64,000 nucleotides of DNA from Cellulomonas sp. C5510 (GCF_019797765.1 NZ_CP081862.1:992001-1056000), one strand, 5' to 3'; shown: positions 51,363-62,954, counted from the stretch's first letter. The notes: generated by a model not told the origin, from the sequence alone. Program-made: numbers and translations.

Positions 51363-52385
51363 TCAGCCGCCGCAGGTCAGGCCGGTGGCGAGCGCGTCCA
51401 GGTTGTCCCGCATGACGTCCAGGTAGTCGCGCTCGTCGCCCTCGGCCCTGCCCTCGAGCGGGTCGAGGACGGCGGTCGCGACGCCGAGCTCGTCCGCGAG
51501 GGTCCGCGTGACCTTCGGGCTGACGAGCACCTCGAAGTACAGCGTCCGCACGCCCTCGTCGCGGACCACGTCCGCCACGTCGCGCAGGCGCGCCGGCGAC
51601 GGCTCGACCTCCGGGTCGATGCCCGACAGCCCGACCTGGTGCAGGCCGTAGCGCTCGGCGAGGTAGCCGAACGCCTCGTGGGAGGCCACGAGCGTCGCCC
51701 CCCGGCAGGACGCCAGGCCCCGGGCCAGGTCGTCGTCCAGCGCGTCGAGGTCTGCCTCGAGGTCCGCTGCGGCCGCGGCGAAGTCGTCGGCGTGGGCCGG
51801 TGCCACCTCCGCGAGCGCGTCCGCGACCTGGTGCCCGACCTCCGCCAGCCGCGCCGGGTCCAGCCAGAAGTGCGGGTCGAGGGCCCCGGACCGGGACCCG
51901 GCGTCCGTCCCGTCGGGGCCGGCCTCGAGGGCCGCCGCCCCGGCGGTGTCCACGGCGTGCGCGGGGCGGCTGGCGGCGACCGCCTCGTCGGTGGCCGCCT
52001 GGAAGCCTGACAGGTAGACGACGAGGTCGGCGTCGCCGATGCGGGAGACGGCGCTCGGCGAGAGCTCCAGGTCGTGCGGCTCGCCCCCGGGAGGGGTGAG
52101 CGACGCGACGTCGACGTGCCCGCCGCCGACGCGCTCGGCCACGAACTGCAGCGGGTAGAACGCGGCGACGACGTCGACCCGGTCGTCGGTGCCCGCGGGC
52201 GCGCACGCCGCGAGCGCGAGGCCGGCCGCTGCGGCCAGTCCGGCGGCGCGCGGGGTGCGCGCGGTGCGGGCCGCGGGGGCGGTGCGGGAGCCGGGGCGGC
52301 GGTGCTGCGGTGCGCCCCGTCCGGGGTGCGGGGCGGGGCTCGACTGCGGGGCGGGGCTCGACGAGCGGGTGCGGGCGTGCGGCAC
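51363..52385 (-). CDS. zinc/manganese ABC transporter substrate-binding lipoprotein
   Basis: A 340-residue cluster A-I binding protein (ZnuA/AztC type) with a long basic N-terminal region, a hydrophobic stretch and lipobox LAAC near residue 60. Metal-ligand segments are GGEPHDLELS, LDPHFWLDP, ATLVASHEAFGYL and YFEVLVSP; no long His-rich loop is present. GTG 52385 is supported by GGAGGA 5 bases upstream. No permease or ATPase gene lies next to it. It follows the AztD-like gene in the same direction. Confidence 0.87.
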   Translation of the reverse strand: MPHARTRSSSPAPQSSPAPHPGRGAPQHRRPGSRTAPAARTARTPRAAGLAAAAGLALAACAPAGTDDRVDVVAAFYPLQFVAERVGGGHVDVASLTPPGGEPHDLELSPSAVSRIGDADLVVYLSGFQAATDEAVAASRPAHAVDTAGAAALEAGPDGTDAGSRSGALDPHFWLDPARLAEVGHQVADALAEVAPAHADDFAAAAADLEADLDALDDDLARGLASCRGATLVASHEAFGYLAERYGLHQVGLSGIDPEVEPSPARLRDVADVVRDEGVRTLYFEVLVSPKVTRTLADELGVATAVLDPLEGRAEGDERDYLDVMRDNLDALATGLTCGG

Positions 52386-52529
52386 GGGGGTCCTCCGAGT
52401 GGGTGCGGGAGCGCGTCCGGCCGCGCGCGAGGGCGGGGAGGGGGGCGGTCGCGTCGTGCGTCCGCGCCCTCCCGTCCGCGCGCGCGGCCGGGGGCTGGGT
52501 GGGGGGTGTGGGGTCGGGCTGCGGGCGCG

Positions 52530-53885
52530 TCAGTCGGTGTGCGCGTCCTCGTGCTCGTCGCCGTGCTCGTGGTCGTGCTCGTCCCCGTGCTCGTGGTCGT
52601 GCTCGGCGCCGTCGTGCCCGGTCGTGTGCGGCACGGCGCCGGAGACGCCGGTGATCTCGTTCGGCGTGACGTCGAGCGTGGTGGACAGCCAGACCTCGCC
52701 GGACACCACGTCGACGGCGTGCACGCTGCGGGTGGCGGGGTCGGTGACGTAGGCGGACCCGTCGAGCACGGTGAGCGCGGGCCGGGGGGACTGCCACTCG
52801 TCCGGCTCCTCCCAGGCGTCGACCACCGGGATCGAGCGGACGAGCTCGCCGGACTCCGGGTCGATCACGTGGAGCGAGCCGTCGGTGCCGAGCACGAGAG
52901 CCTCGCCGTCCTCACCGCGGCCGAGCGACCGGAAGGTGTAGGACGACGGCAGGTCGACCAGACGCAGGCTGCCGTCGCGGGTGTCGATCAGCGAGACGCG
53001 GGTCGGGCGCTCGAGCTCCGCCTCGGGGTCGGACTTGTAGTCGCCCAGCACCACCGGGGACTCCTCGGTACCGGCCTGGTTGCCGATCCGGCCGTAGGCG
53101 TCGGGCGCGGCGACCTTCGTGATGGTGCCGCCGGTGTGGACCAGGGCGCCGTCCTCGCAGCCGATCACGACGGCCTCGCCGGCCGCGACGGCCTCGCCGT
53201 GCACGCCGGGGCACTCCTGCGACGCGGCGACCTCGGTGCCGTCGGCGTCGAGCACGCGGATACCGGTGCGCGCCTCCTCGGTCCCCTCCGACACGACGAG
53301 CGTGCCGTCGGAGAGCTCCACCGCCACGCCGTGGTGGGCGCTCGGCGTCGTCAGCTCCCGTGCCGGGGCGTCGGGATCGGCGACGTCGGTGGAGTCGAGC
53401 ACCGTGATCGCGCCCGTGCCGTCGTCGAACAGCGCCGTGCGGCCCTCGTGCGGCACGACGTGGCCCGGCTTCTCCGCGGGCCAGAGCACGTCGGTGAGCA
53501 CCGGGTCGCTCGTGTAGGAGTGGGCGTGGTCCCCGTGCGGCTCGGACCAGGTGCCCGCGTCCAGGACCTGGAACCCGCCCGTGGTGGTGACGAGGACGTG
53601 GCGGCCGTCGCCTGCGCCGTTGACGCGGGTGAACCCCTCGAGCGGCAGGTCCGCCACGACCTCGAGGCTGTCGGCGTCGAGCACCTGCAGGCCGCCGTCG
53701 TAGGTCAGGACGAGGCGCGGCTTCGCGGTCGCCACCTCGGTGGCGGCGGGTGCGGCCGAGGTCGGGTCCGGGGCGGGTGCGGCGGTGTCGCCGGCGCCGG
53801 TGCTGCAGGCCGCGAGCAGCGCGGCGGACACCCCGAGGCCGAGGGCGCCGAGGACGCGCGGACGGGGACGGGTCGTTCGGTTCAT
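52530..53885 (-). CDS. AztD-like zinc metallochaperone (lipoprotein beta-propeller)
   Basis: A 451-residue exported protein with lipobox LAAC, a seven-bladed propeller-like body (LQVLDADSLEVVADLPLEGF, FRSLGRGEDGEALVLG repeats), internal metal segments EPHGDHAHSY and PSAHHGVAV, and a His/Asp/Glu-rich tail (about 420-451, repeats of EHDHEHGDEHD). AztD in Paracoccus delivers zinc to the binding protein AztC, which fits the binding-protein gene 144 bases downstream. A Zur-like box overlaps the promoter at 53904-53920. Confidence 0.87.
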   Translation of the reverse strand: MNRTTRPRPRVLGALGLGVSAALLAACSTGAGDTAAPAPDPTSAAPAATEVATAKPRLVLTYDGGLQVLDADSLEVVADLPLEGFTRVNGAGDGRHVLVTTTGGFQVLDAGTWSEPHGDHAHSYTSDPVLTDVLWPAEKPGHVVPHEGRTALFDDGTGAITVLDSTDVADPDAPARELTTPSAHHGVAVELSDGTLVVSEGTEEARTGIRVLDADGTEVAASQECPGVHGEAVAAGEAVVIGCEDGALVHTGGTITKVAAPDAYGRIGNQAGTEESPVVLGDYKSDPEAELERPTRVSLIDTRDGSLRLVDLPSSYTFRSLGRGEDGEALVLGTDGSLHVIDPESGELVRSIPVVDAWEEPDEWQSPRPALTVLDGSAYVTDPATRSVHAVDVVSGEVWLSTTLDVTPNEITGVSGAVPHTTGHDGAEHDHEHGDEHDHEHGDEHEDAHTD

Positions 53886-53903
53886 GTGCCGACGTTAACA
53901 CAA

Positions 53904-53920
53904 ATGATACCCGTTCTCAT
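53904..53920. promoter_or_regulatory. Zur-like box upstream of the AztD-like gene
   Basis: ATGATACCCGTTCTCAT is a 17-bp imperfect palindrome (ATGAnA ... TnTCAT) 19 bases before the start codon, in an AT-richer stretch. It matches the general actinobacterial Zur pattern and shares ATGAGAA, on the other strand, with the box at 49838. Confidence 0.72.
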
Positions 53921-54088
53921 GAAGTCAGCGGGAGAGCCACGCACCGGTGCGGGACGTCGCCGGGGCCGGCGCGACACACTGGGCGGCATGACGCCAGCAG
54001 CCCCGGCTCCCGCCGTGTCGCCCGAGCCGTCCGAGCCGTCCCCGCCCGCACACCCCGTGGGGCCCGCTCGTCCCGCCGGGGACGCCTG

Positions 54089-56107
54089 ATGGACCTGCTG
54101 CTCGTCGCGCTGATCGCCGCGGTCGCCGTCATCGGGGTCACGGCCCTCGCGCCGAAGGTGGGCGTCGCCGCTCCGCTGCTGCTCGTGCTGCTCGGCATCG
54201 CGATCAGCCTCGTCCCGGCCGTGCCGGCGGTGGAGATCGAGCCCGAGTGGATCCTCGGCGGCGTGCTCCCGCCGCTGCTCTACGCGACGTCGGTGTCGAT
54301 GCCCACCATGGACTTCCGCCGCGACCTCACGGCGATCAGCGGGCTCTCGGTCGCCCTCGTGGTGGTGACCTCGGTGGTGCTGGGCCTGGTGTTCTCCTGG
54401 CTGATCCCCGACGTCACGCTCGCCACCGGGATCGCCCTGGGCGCCGTCCTGAGCCCGACGGACGCCGTCGCGACGTCGATCGTCCGCCGCTCCGGCGTGA
54501 GCCCGCGCGTCGTCACCGTGCTGGAGGGCGAGAGCCTGCTCAACGATGCCTCCGCGCTGGTGCTGCTGCGCTCGGCCATCGCGGCCACGGCCGCCTCGGT
54601 GACCCTGTGGGGCGTCGCCGGCGACTTCGTGTTCGCGGTGGTCGTCGCCGTGGTGGTCGGCGCCTCGGTCGGCAAGGCGAGCCTGTGGCTCCGCACCCGC
54701 GTGTCCGACCCGCACCTGACCACCGCCATCTCGTTCCTGGTGCCGTTCGTCGCCTACCTGCCCGCGGAGCGGGTCGGAGCCTCCGGCCTGGTGTCGACCG
54801 TCGCGGCCGGCCTCGTCGCCGGCTCCGGGAGCGTGCGGCTCCGCCCCCAGGACCGCATCGCCGAGGCCGCGAACTGGCGCACCCTGGAGCTGCTGCTCGA
54901 GGGCGCCGTGTTCCTGGTGATGGGGCTCGAGGTGTACGGCCTCGTCGAGGAGGTCCGCGGGGAGCACGGCAGCCTCTGGACGGCGCTCGGGCTGGCGGTG
55001 CTCGCCGCCGCCGTCGTCCTGCTGGTGCGCACGGGCTACGTCGCGTTCCTGGTGCGGACGCTGTCCCGCCGGGCCCGCCGCGGCGCGGGCGTCCGGGGGT
55101 TCCTCAGTGCGGCGAGCGACCGCGTGGACGCGTTCAGCCGGATGACGCCGGAGGAGCGCGCGCAGATCTGGCGTCAGAGTCCACCGGGTGCCGCCCGGCG
55201 GGAGGGCTCGGACCCGCTCGCGGAGCGGGGCCTCGGGGTCGCGGGGGCGGGGCCCGATCGCCGGGAGCCGGGACGACCGGTGACCGGGGGGAGCGAGGAC
55301 GCGGCCGTCGGTGCGCCGGGGCCGTCGGCCTCCTCGACCGAGCAGGTGCGCCCGGAGCCTCCCGCGGCACGGCCGGTCTCGGCCCCCGCCCGCGAGGACC
55401 TCCGCCGGGCGCTCGGGCGCCGGCGCTGGGCACGCAAGCCGCGCGTCCGCCCCGACGAGAGCTCCGAGACCCGGACGAGCCGTGTGCGGGCCCGCATCAC
55501 GCGGCGGATCGCGGACATCGACTACCTCCAGGCGGAGCCCCTCGGGCCGCGCGAGGGGGTCGTGCTCGTGTGGGCCGGCATGCGGGGCGTCGTCACGCTG
55601 GCGGCGGCCCAGTCGCTGCCGCGCGAGACGCCGCACCGGGCGCTGCTGGTCCTCGTGGCGTTCACGGTCGCGGCGGGCACCCTCCTGGTGCAGGGAGGCA
55701 CCCTGGCGTGGGTGGTGCGGCGCCTCGGGCTGTCGCGCGACGGCGCCGACGATCGTGCGGACCTGGACCGGCTCGTGCTCGAGATGTCCCGTGCCGCCGC
55801 CGCCCTGCTGGGCGACCCCGACCTGCGCCGCCCGGACGGCACGCCGTACGACCCCGCAGTGCTCGAGCTGGCCCGGCGGGCGGCGGAGCGGCAGGCGGAG
55901 GAGGTCGACTCCGAGGTCGACGCCGGGTCCGACCGCGCGTCGACCGCCGCCCAGGTGCGCGAGCTGCGGCTGGCGACGCTCGAGGCCCAGCGGGCGGCCC
56001 TGCTCCGGGTGCGCGACCTGGGCACCGCGTCCTCCGGCGCGCTGACCGAGGCGCTCACGGTCCTCGACGCCGACCAGATCAGCCTCGAGCTGCGCGCGCA
56101 GGACTGA
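54089..56107 (+). CDS. Na+/H+ antiporter of the CPA1 family
   Basis: A 672-residue cation/proton antiporter. Twelve or so membrane segments include LSPTDAVATSIVRRSG and ESLLNDASALVLL with the essential Asp. Between the second-last and last membrane groups is a long cytoplasmic insert (about 350-500) rich in Arg, Pro and Glu, and a helical C-terminal tail of about 120 residues follows. ATG 54089 starts directly before the first membrane segment. No regulator or partner gene is adjacent. It ends 21 bases from the convergent EAL gene. Confidence 0.88.
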   Translation: MDLLLVALIAAVAVIGVTALAPKVGVAAPLLLVLLGIAISLVPAVPAVEIEPEWILGGVLPPLLYATSVSMPTMDFRRDLTAISGLSVALVVVTSVVLGLVFSWLIPDVTLATGIALGAVLSPTDAVATSIVRRSGVSPRVVTVLEGESLLNDASALVLLRSAIAATAASVTLWGVAGDFVFAVVVAVVVGASVGKASLWLRTRVSDPHLTTAISFLVPFVAYLPAERVGASGLVSTVAAGLVAGSGSVRLRPQDRIAEAANWRTLELLLEGAVFLVMGLEVYGLVEEVRGEHGSLWTALGLAVLAAAVVLLVRTGYVAFLVRTLSRRARRGAGVRGFLSAASDRVDAFSRMTPEERAQIWRQSPPGAARREGSDPLAERGLGVAGAGPDRREPGRPVTGGSEDAAVGAPGPSASSTEQVRPEPPAARPVSAPAREDLRRALGRRRWARKPRVRPDESSETRTSRVRARITRRIADIDYLQAEPLGPREGVVLVWAGMRGVVTLAAAQSLPRETPHRALLVLVAFTVAAGTLLVQGGTLAWVVRRLGLSRDGADDRADLDRLVLEMSRAAAALLGDPDLRRPDGTPYDPAVLELARRAAERQAEEVDSEVDAGSDRASTAAQVRELRLATLEAQRAALLRVRDLGTASSGALTEALTVLDADQISLELRAQD

Positions 56108-56128
56108 GCCGCGACCCGAGGTCGGCGC

Positions 56129-58435
56129 TCAGGAGGTGGACATCCGCTCGGAGGCCCCCGGCCGGCCGGAGGGTGCGGGCCGCTCCGCGGTCCGGGAGCC
56201 GACCGCGAGCCGGGCCTCGAACTCCTCCGCCGGCTCCGGGCGGCCGAACGCCCAGCCCTGGGCGAGGTCGCAGCCGAACTCCTGCAGCAGCGCCCCCGTG
56301 GCGGAGTCCTCGACCCCCTCGGCCACCACGTGCATGCCGAGGGCGTGGCCCAGGTCGACGGTCGACCGCAGGATCTCGGCGCACACCGGGTCGGCAGCCG
56401 CGGGGGAGACGAACACCCGGTCGACCTTGAGCACGGTGAAGGGCAGCCGCCGCAGGTAGTCCAGCGAGCCGTAGCCCACCCCGTAGTCGTCGACCGCGAG
56501 GAAGACCCCCGTCGCCGCGAGCTCCCGCAGCGTGCGCTCCGCACCGGGGCCGTCGCGCATCGCCATGGTCTCGGTGACCTCGAGGGTCAGCGCCTGCGGA
56601 GGCAGCCCGTGCCGGTCGAGCGCGGCACGGACGTCGTCCACGAGGCGCGGGTCGTCGAGGTCCTGGGCCGAGATGTTGATGCCGACGACGAAGTCCGGCC
56701 GACGCTGCCGCCACTGCGCGCAGCGGGCGAGCGCCACGTCGAGCACGTGCAGGGTCACGGGCCGCACGAGGCCGGTGCGCTCCGCCGCGGGGATGAAGGC
56801 GGCCGGGCCGAGCAGGCCGTGCTGCGGGTGCTGCCAGCGGACCAGCGCCTCCGCGCCCGTGACCCGCGCGCCCCGCACCGCGACGACCGGCTGGAAGTGC
56901 ACGACGAGCTCGCCGCGCTCGACGGCCGCCGCGAGGCCTCGCAGCAGATCCGCCTCCGGCAGCGTCGCACCTCCCGCCTCGCCGCCGCCGTCGCAGTGGG
57001 CGCACGCGACGCGCTCCGGGCGGCGCCGGGCTGCCGCGAGCGCCGCGTCCGCGTCGGCGATCAGCGCGGTCAGGGAGGCCGGCCGGGCCGGGGCGAGGGC
57101 CACGCCGACGAGCGCGTGGGCCGGCAGGTCCATGCCCCGCACCCGCACGGGCGCCGCCAGCAGGTCCCGCAGCTCGTGCGCCGCTGCGCACCCCTCGGCG
57201 GGCGTCGCGACGTCCAGTGTCACGGCGTACACGTCCCGGCCGAGCCGCGCGATGCTGGCGCCCTCGGGCGCGCGGTCGTCCATCAGGCGCGCGACGGCCA
57301 CCAGGAGGTCGTCGGCGACGCCGTACCCGAGCGTCTCGACCACGTCCCGGTACCCGTCCAGCGACACCAGGAGGAGCACGGGCACGGTCCCGGACGGCGC
57401 GTCGGCGGCGGGCCGCTCGACGTGCGCCGCGAGGCCGGCGGTGTTCGCGAGCCCGGTGAGCGGGTCCGTCACCGTGAGGTGGGCGAGGTGGGCGTTCTGG
57501 CGGCTCAGGGCGCGCACGAGACCGCCGAACCGCACCAGCAGGGCGGTCATCATCGCGGTGCCCACGACGCAGGTCTCGACGAGGTGCAGCGGTCCGCCGG
57601 ACAGGGTCCCGGCGACCAGTGTGACCGGCACGACGGCGCACGACGCCGCGACGAGCACGATCTGCCCCACGCCGAGGTCGGCGGACGGCCGCGCCGGCGC
57701 CTCGGACGCCGCCGAGGGGTGGCGGCCCGCTGCGACGAGCAGCACGTACCCGGCGAGCCAGAGCGTGTCGAGCAGGTGCAGGTGCTGCTCCGCGGACGGC
57801 TCCCGGGACCCGATCTGGAACAGCACGTCCGCGGCGAGGATCAGCAGGACGGCCCAGCTCGCGCGCAGGTGGGCGCTCGTACGGCGCCCGGACGCCGTGG
57901 CCGTGCGCGCCAGCACCACCAGCAGCAGGACGTCGCCGAGCGGGTAGAGGGCGCCCACGAGCGTCGCCGCCGACGCGGTCCGGAGCCCGGTCAGCGCGGG
58001 CTCGAGCACGGCCAGCCACAGCAGCAGGACGGCGCCGCCGGTCACGAGCAGCGCGTCGAGCAGCCACACGGGGCGTCGCCCGGACGGCGCGGGGAAGGCG
58101 CGGACCATGCCCAGCGCGAGCAGCGGGTACGACGCCACGTAGGCCACGTCCGCCACGGAGGGGAACGGGGACGTGCCCAGCAGCCGGTCCAGCACCGTCC
58201 AGAGCAGGTCCCCGGCCACCCACGCCGCCAGCCCCAGGGTGAGGAGCCACCAGGCGCGCCGCCGGCCTGCGGGCATCGCGGACGACGTGCGGGACAGCGA
58301 GACCACGCACACCGCGCCGATCGCGACGAAGAGCGCGTCACGTGGGGCGCCGTCCGGGAGCAGCGCATGCACGACCAGCGCCCCGCCGACGACTGCGACC
58401 CGCGGGGGCGGCCACGTGCCAGGTCGCCCGGTCAT
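56129..58435 (-). CDS. membrane EAL-domain phosphodiesterase with degenerate GGDEF domain
   Basis: A 768-residue protein: about nine N-terminal membrane segments (1-305), a GGDEF-like domain (about 320-475) and an EAL domain (about 495-745). The GGDEF signature is replaced by RLGRDVYAV (397-405), so cyclase activity is lost. The EAL part is intact: EALVRW (529-), NISAQDL, EVTETMAM, DDYGVGYGSLDYL, KVDRVFV and AEGVED. It should hydrolyse cyclic di-GMP, with the membrane part and the GGDEF part as sensors. Confidence 0.87.
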   Translation of the reverse strand: MTGRPGTWPPPRVAVVGGALVVHALLPDGAPRDALFVAIGAVCVVSLSRTSSAMPAGRRRAWWLLTLGLAAWVAGDLLWTVLDRLLGTSPFPSVADVAYVASYPLLALGMVRAFPAPSGRRPVWLLDALLVTGGAVLLLWLAVLEPALTGLRTASAATLVGALYPLGDVLLLVVLARTATASGRRTSAHLRASWAVLLILAADVLFQIGSREPSAEQHLHLLDTLWLAGYVLLVAAGRHPSAASEAPARPSADLGVGQIVLVAASCAVVPVTLVAGTLSGGPLHLVETCVVGTAMMTALLVRFGGLVRALSRQNAHLAHLTVTDPLTGLANTAGLAAHVERPAADAPSGTVPVLLLVSLDGYRDVVETLGYGVADDLLVAVARLMDDRAPEGASIARLGRDVYAVTLDVATPAEGCAAAHELRDLLAAPVRVRGMDLPAHALVGVALAPARPASLTALIADADAALAAARRRPERVACAHCDGGGEAGGATLPEADLLRGLAAAVERGELVVHFQPVVAVRGARVTGAEALVRWQHPQHGLLGPAAFIPAAERTGLVRPVTLHVLDVALARCAQWRQRRPDFVVGINISAQDLDDPRLVDDVRAALDRHGLPPQALTLEVTETMAMRDGPGAERTLRELAATGVFLAVDDYGVGYGSLDYLRRLPFTVLKVDRVFVSPAAADPVCAEILRSTVDLGHALGMHVVAEGVEDSATGALLQEFGCDLAQGWAFGRPEPAEEFEARLAVGSRTAERPAPSGRPGASERMSTS

Positions 58436-58593
58436 GCAGCTGTCATCGGCTGCTCCGCGCGGTTCCTGACCCTCGGGGGCGGGTGGTTCCCCTGGGTGCC
58501 GTCGACCCGCAGGTCAGGCCCGTGCGGCCCGAGCGCGCGGTGGGCCCTGGCGCCCGGCCTCCGCGGCCCCGCAGCACCCGTGGACCGCCCGCG

Positions 58594-60969
<2,376 letters not shown>

Positions 60970-61043
60970 CGGGTCTCCCTCGGCTCGCGCACCAGTGTGG
61001 CCGACGGGTCCGACAACCGGGCCGTGCCGCCCCCGGCACCGTG

Positions 61044-61075
61044 CCACCGACCGGGACCAAGGTCCCGGTCGGTGG
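61044..61075. promoter_or_regulatory. perfect 15-bp inverted repeat before the membrane protein gene
   Basis: CCACCGACCGGGACC-AA-GGTCCCGGTCGGTGG (arms 61044-61058 and 61061-61075) lies 15 bases before the GTG of the membrane protein gene and 75 bases from the divergent UvrA-like start. The place is that of an operator; it could also act as an attenuator hairpin. Confidence 0.6.
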
Positions 61076-61090
61076 AGTACGGTCGACGCC

Positions 61091-61723
61091 GTGGACCGCC
61101 CGCCCCCGCCCCGCGCGCTCGCGGCCGGCCGCCTGGTCGGCGTCGCGGTCACGGTGCTCGGGCTGGGCTCCGGCGCCCACGTCCTCGGCGGCGGTGCCGC
61201 CCCGACGCTGCCGGCGCTCCTGCTCGCGGGCGTCCCCGTGCTGCTGGGCGCGACGGCGCTCTCACGACGGCCCCTGACCGTCCCGGTGCTGCTCCCGGCC
61301 GCGCTGGCGGGACAGCTCGGGGTGCACGCGGCGCTGACGTGGCTCGCCGGTCCGGCACGCCCCGGTGCCGCCGCCGCGTCGGGGCTGCCGTCCGGGCACC
61401 ACGCCGGCGCCGTCGCCCCGGTGGGCGCCCTGGCGGACGTCCCGCACACCCACGGTGCCGGCGCGGGGATGGTCGGCGCGCACGCCCTCGCGGTCGTCGT
61501 CGCCGTGCTGCTGCTCGTCGCCACCGACCGCGGGGTCGGCGCGCTGCTGCGGCGCTGGTCCGCGGTGCTGCCGGCGCTGCTCGGCGGGCGGGTCGCCGTG
61601 CCGGCACGCCGTCCGGCGCCGGTCCGTTCGCGGGTCGCGGTCCCGCGGCCGCCCGCCGTGCTCCGCGGCGGCGCCGCCCGGCGGGGCCCCCCGGTGCCGG
61701 TGCCCGCCGCGGCCGCCGCCTGA
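61091..61723 (+). CDS. small multi-pass membrane protein
   Basis: A 210-residue protein with about five hydrophobic segments in the first 160 residues and a Pro/Arg-rich cytoplasmic tail. An outside loop (about 95-125) has SGHHAGAV and PHTHGAG with four His. A YcnI-type copper protein is encoded next in the same direction, so the His loop may contact copper. I do not recognise the family. The GTG start follows a 15-bp inverted repeat. Confidence 0.75.
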   Translation: MDRPPPPRALAAGRLVGVAVTVLGLGSGAHVLGGGAAPTLPALLLAGVPVLLGATALSRRPLTVPVLLPAALAGQLGVHAALTWLAGPARPGAAAASGLPSGHHAGAVAPVGALADVPHTHGAGAGMVGAHALAVVVAVLLLVATDRGVGALLRRWSAVLPALLGGRVAVPARRPAPVRSRVAVPRPPAVLRGGAARRGPPVPVPAAAAA

Positions 61724-61813
61724 CCCCCGCGGGGGCGGGCCCCCGGCCGGGCCGTCCTGCGCGCCGCCCGCCCGGGCGTCGACGCGCTCCTCGTCGTCCC
61801 TGGAAGGCACCTC

Positions 61814-62566
61814 ATGTCCGCACCCCGTCACGCCCGCGCCCGCGCGGCGTCCGCACTCACCTCCGCCGCCCTGGCCGCGGCCCTCGTCCTGCTGCCCGCC
61901 TCAACCGCCTCCGCGCACGTGCGGGTCGTCCCCGAGTCCACCGCCGCGGGTGGTTGGACCGTCCTGACGTTCCGCGTCCCGAACGAGTCCGCGTCCGCCG
62001 CGACCACCCGCGTCACGGTGGACCTGCCGACCGCCACGCCGCTCAGCTCGGTGTCCACGCGCCCGGTCGCGGGCTGGACCGCCACCGTGGAGGAGGGGGC
62101 GCTGCCGGAGCCGGTCGAGGTGGGCGGCGCCACGCTCACCCGCGCGCCGGTCCGCGTGGTCTGGACGGCGGACGGCGACGGGATCGGCGACGGGGAGTTC
62201 GAGGAGTTCGCGCTCTCCGTCGGCCCGCTGCCCGACGCCGGGACCCGCCTCGTCCTGCCCGCCCACCAGGAGTACGACGACGGCGAGGTCGTCGACTGGG
62301 ACGAGGTCGCCGACGGCGGTGCGGAGCCCGAGCACCCCGCGCCGGAGCTCACGACGACCGCCGCGGCGCAGGGCCACGGCGGTCACGACGCCGCCGGGGC
62401 CGACACCGCCGCGGACGAGGCCGCCGCGTCCGGCGACGCCTCGGTCCGGGAACCGGCCGCGGACGTCCCGTCCCGGGTGCTGGGCGCGCTCGCGCTGGCC
62501 GCCGGTGTCGCGGCGCTCGTCGTCGCGCTGCGCACCCGGCGCCGGGGGAGCGACGCGGCCCGCTGA
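61814..62566 (+). CDS. YcnI-family copper-binding membrane protein (DUF1775)
   Basis: A 250-residue exported protein. A signal peptide ends at ASA, leaving a mature N-terminus AHVRVVPES; the His at this place forms the copper site of YcnI together with Glu and Trp residues of the DUF1775 fold (LTFRVPNES, VAGWTATVEE). After the fold there is a His/Asp/Ala linker (HGGHDAAGAD) and a C-terminal membrane helix with an RTRRRG stop. GGAAGG precedes ATG 61814. A hairpin closes the unit. Confidence 0.88.
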   Translation: MSAPRHARARAASALTSAALAAALVLLPASTASAHVRVVPESTAAGGWTVLTFRVPNESASAATTRVTVDLPTATPLSSVSTRPVAGWTATVEEGALPEPVEVGGATLTRAPVRVVWTADGDGIGDGEFEEFALSVGPLPDAGTRLVLPAHQEYDDGEVVDWDEVADGGAEPEHPAPELTTTAAAQGHGGHDAAGADTAADEAAASGDASVREPAADVPSRVLGALALAAGVAALVVALRTRRRGSDAAR

Positions 62567-62577
62567 CCGGCGCGCGC

Positions 62578-62611
62578 GGCCGGCTCCGGGTGCGACGGCC
62601 CGGGGCCGGCC
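62578..62611 (+). terminator. terminator after the YcnI gene
   Basis: Arms 62578-62590 (GGCCGGCTCCGGG) and 62599-62611 (CCCGGGGCCGGCC) pair with one G-U and an 8-base loop, 12 bases after the stop, before a convergent gene. Confidence 0.6.
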
Positions 62612-62621
62612 GGCGGCGAGC

Positions 62622-62828
62622 TCAGTCCGCGGCGGGTCGCTCCACGAGGTACGACCGCCCGTCCGCGCCGACGACGCGGACGAACTCGGTGCGCAGCGCG
62701 AGGTCGCGCTCGCGGTCGGCGTCGGCGACCTCCCGGTCGGGCGCGAGCGGGTCACCGACCTGCGCGGGGCCGAACACGCTCAGCAGCGCCGCCTCGCGCT
62801 TGTCCTGCGCCCTGCCGATGGTCGCCAT
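62622..62828 (-). CDS. small hypothetical protein
   Basis: A 68-residue soluble protein (MATIGRAQDKREAALLSVFG, later DLALRTEFVRVVGADGRSYLVERP). Composition is normal for a coding region and AGAGGGA lies about 6 bases before ATG 62828. No family recognised. It is transcribed in the same direction as the MarR gene but 126 bases further on. Confidence 0.6.
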   Translation of the reverse strand: MATIGRAQDKREAALLSVFGPAQVGDPLAPDREVADADRERDLALRTEFVRVVGADGRSYLVERPAAD

Positions 62829-62954
62829 CGCCGTCCCTCTTCCTCGCGTCCCCGGGTGGTGCCGGTCGTGCCGTCCGCGCACTCCCGCGCCGCGGGAGCG
62901 GCGCCCGGCTCATTGTGCCCCGGCGCGGCGTGCGACCGGCCGGGGCGTCCGGCC

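Noticed and set aside
53750..54088. N-terminal extension of the Na+/H+ antiporter frame
   Set aside because: The extension overlaps the AztD-like gene start and its Zur-like box, and the first membrane segment begins at ATG 54089.
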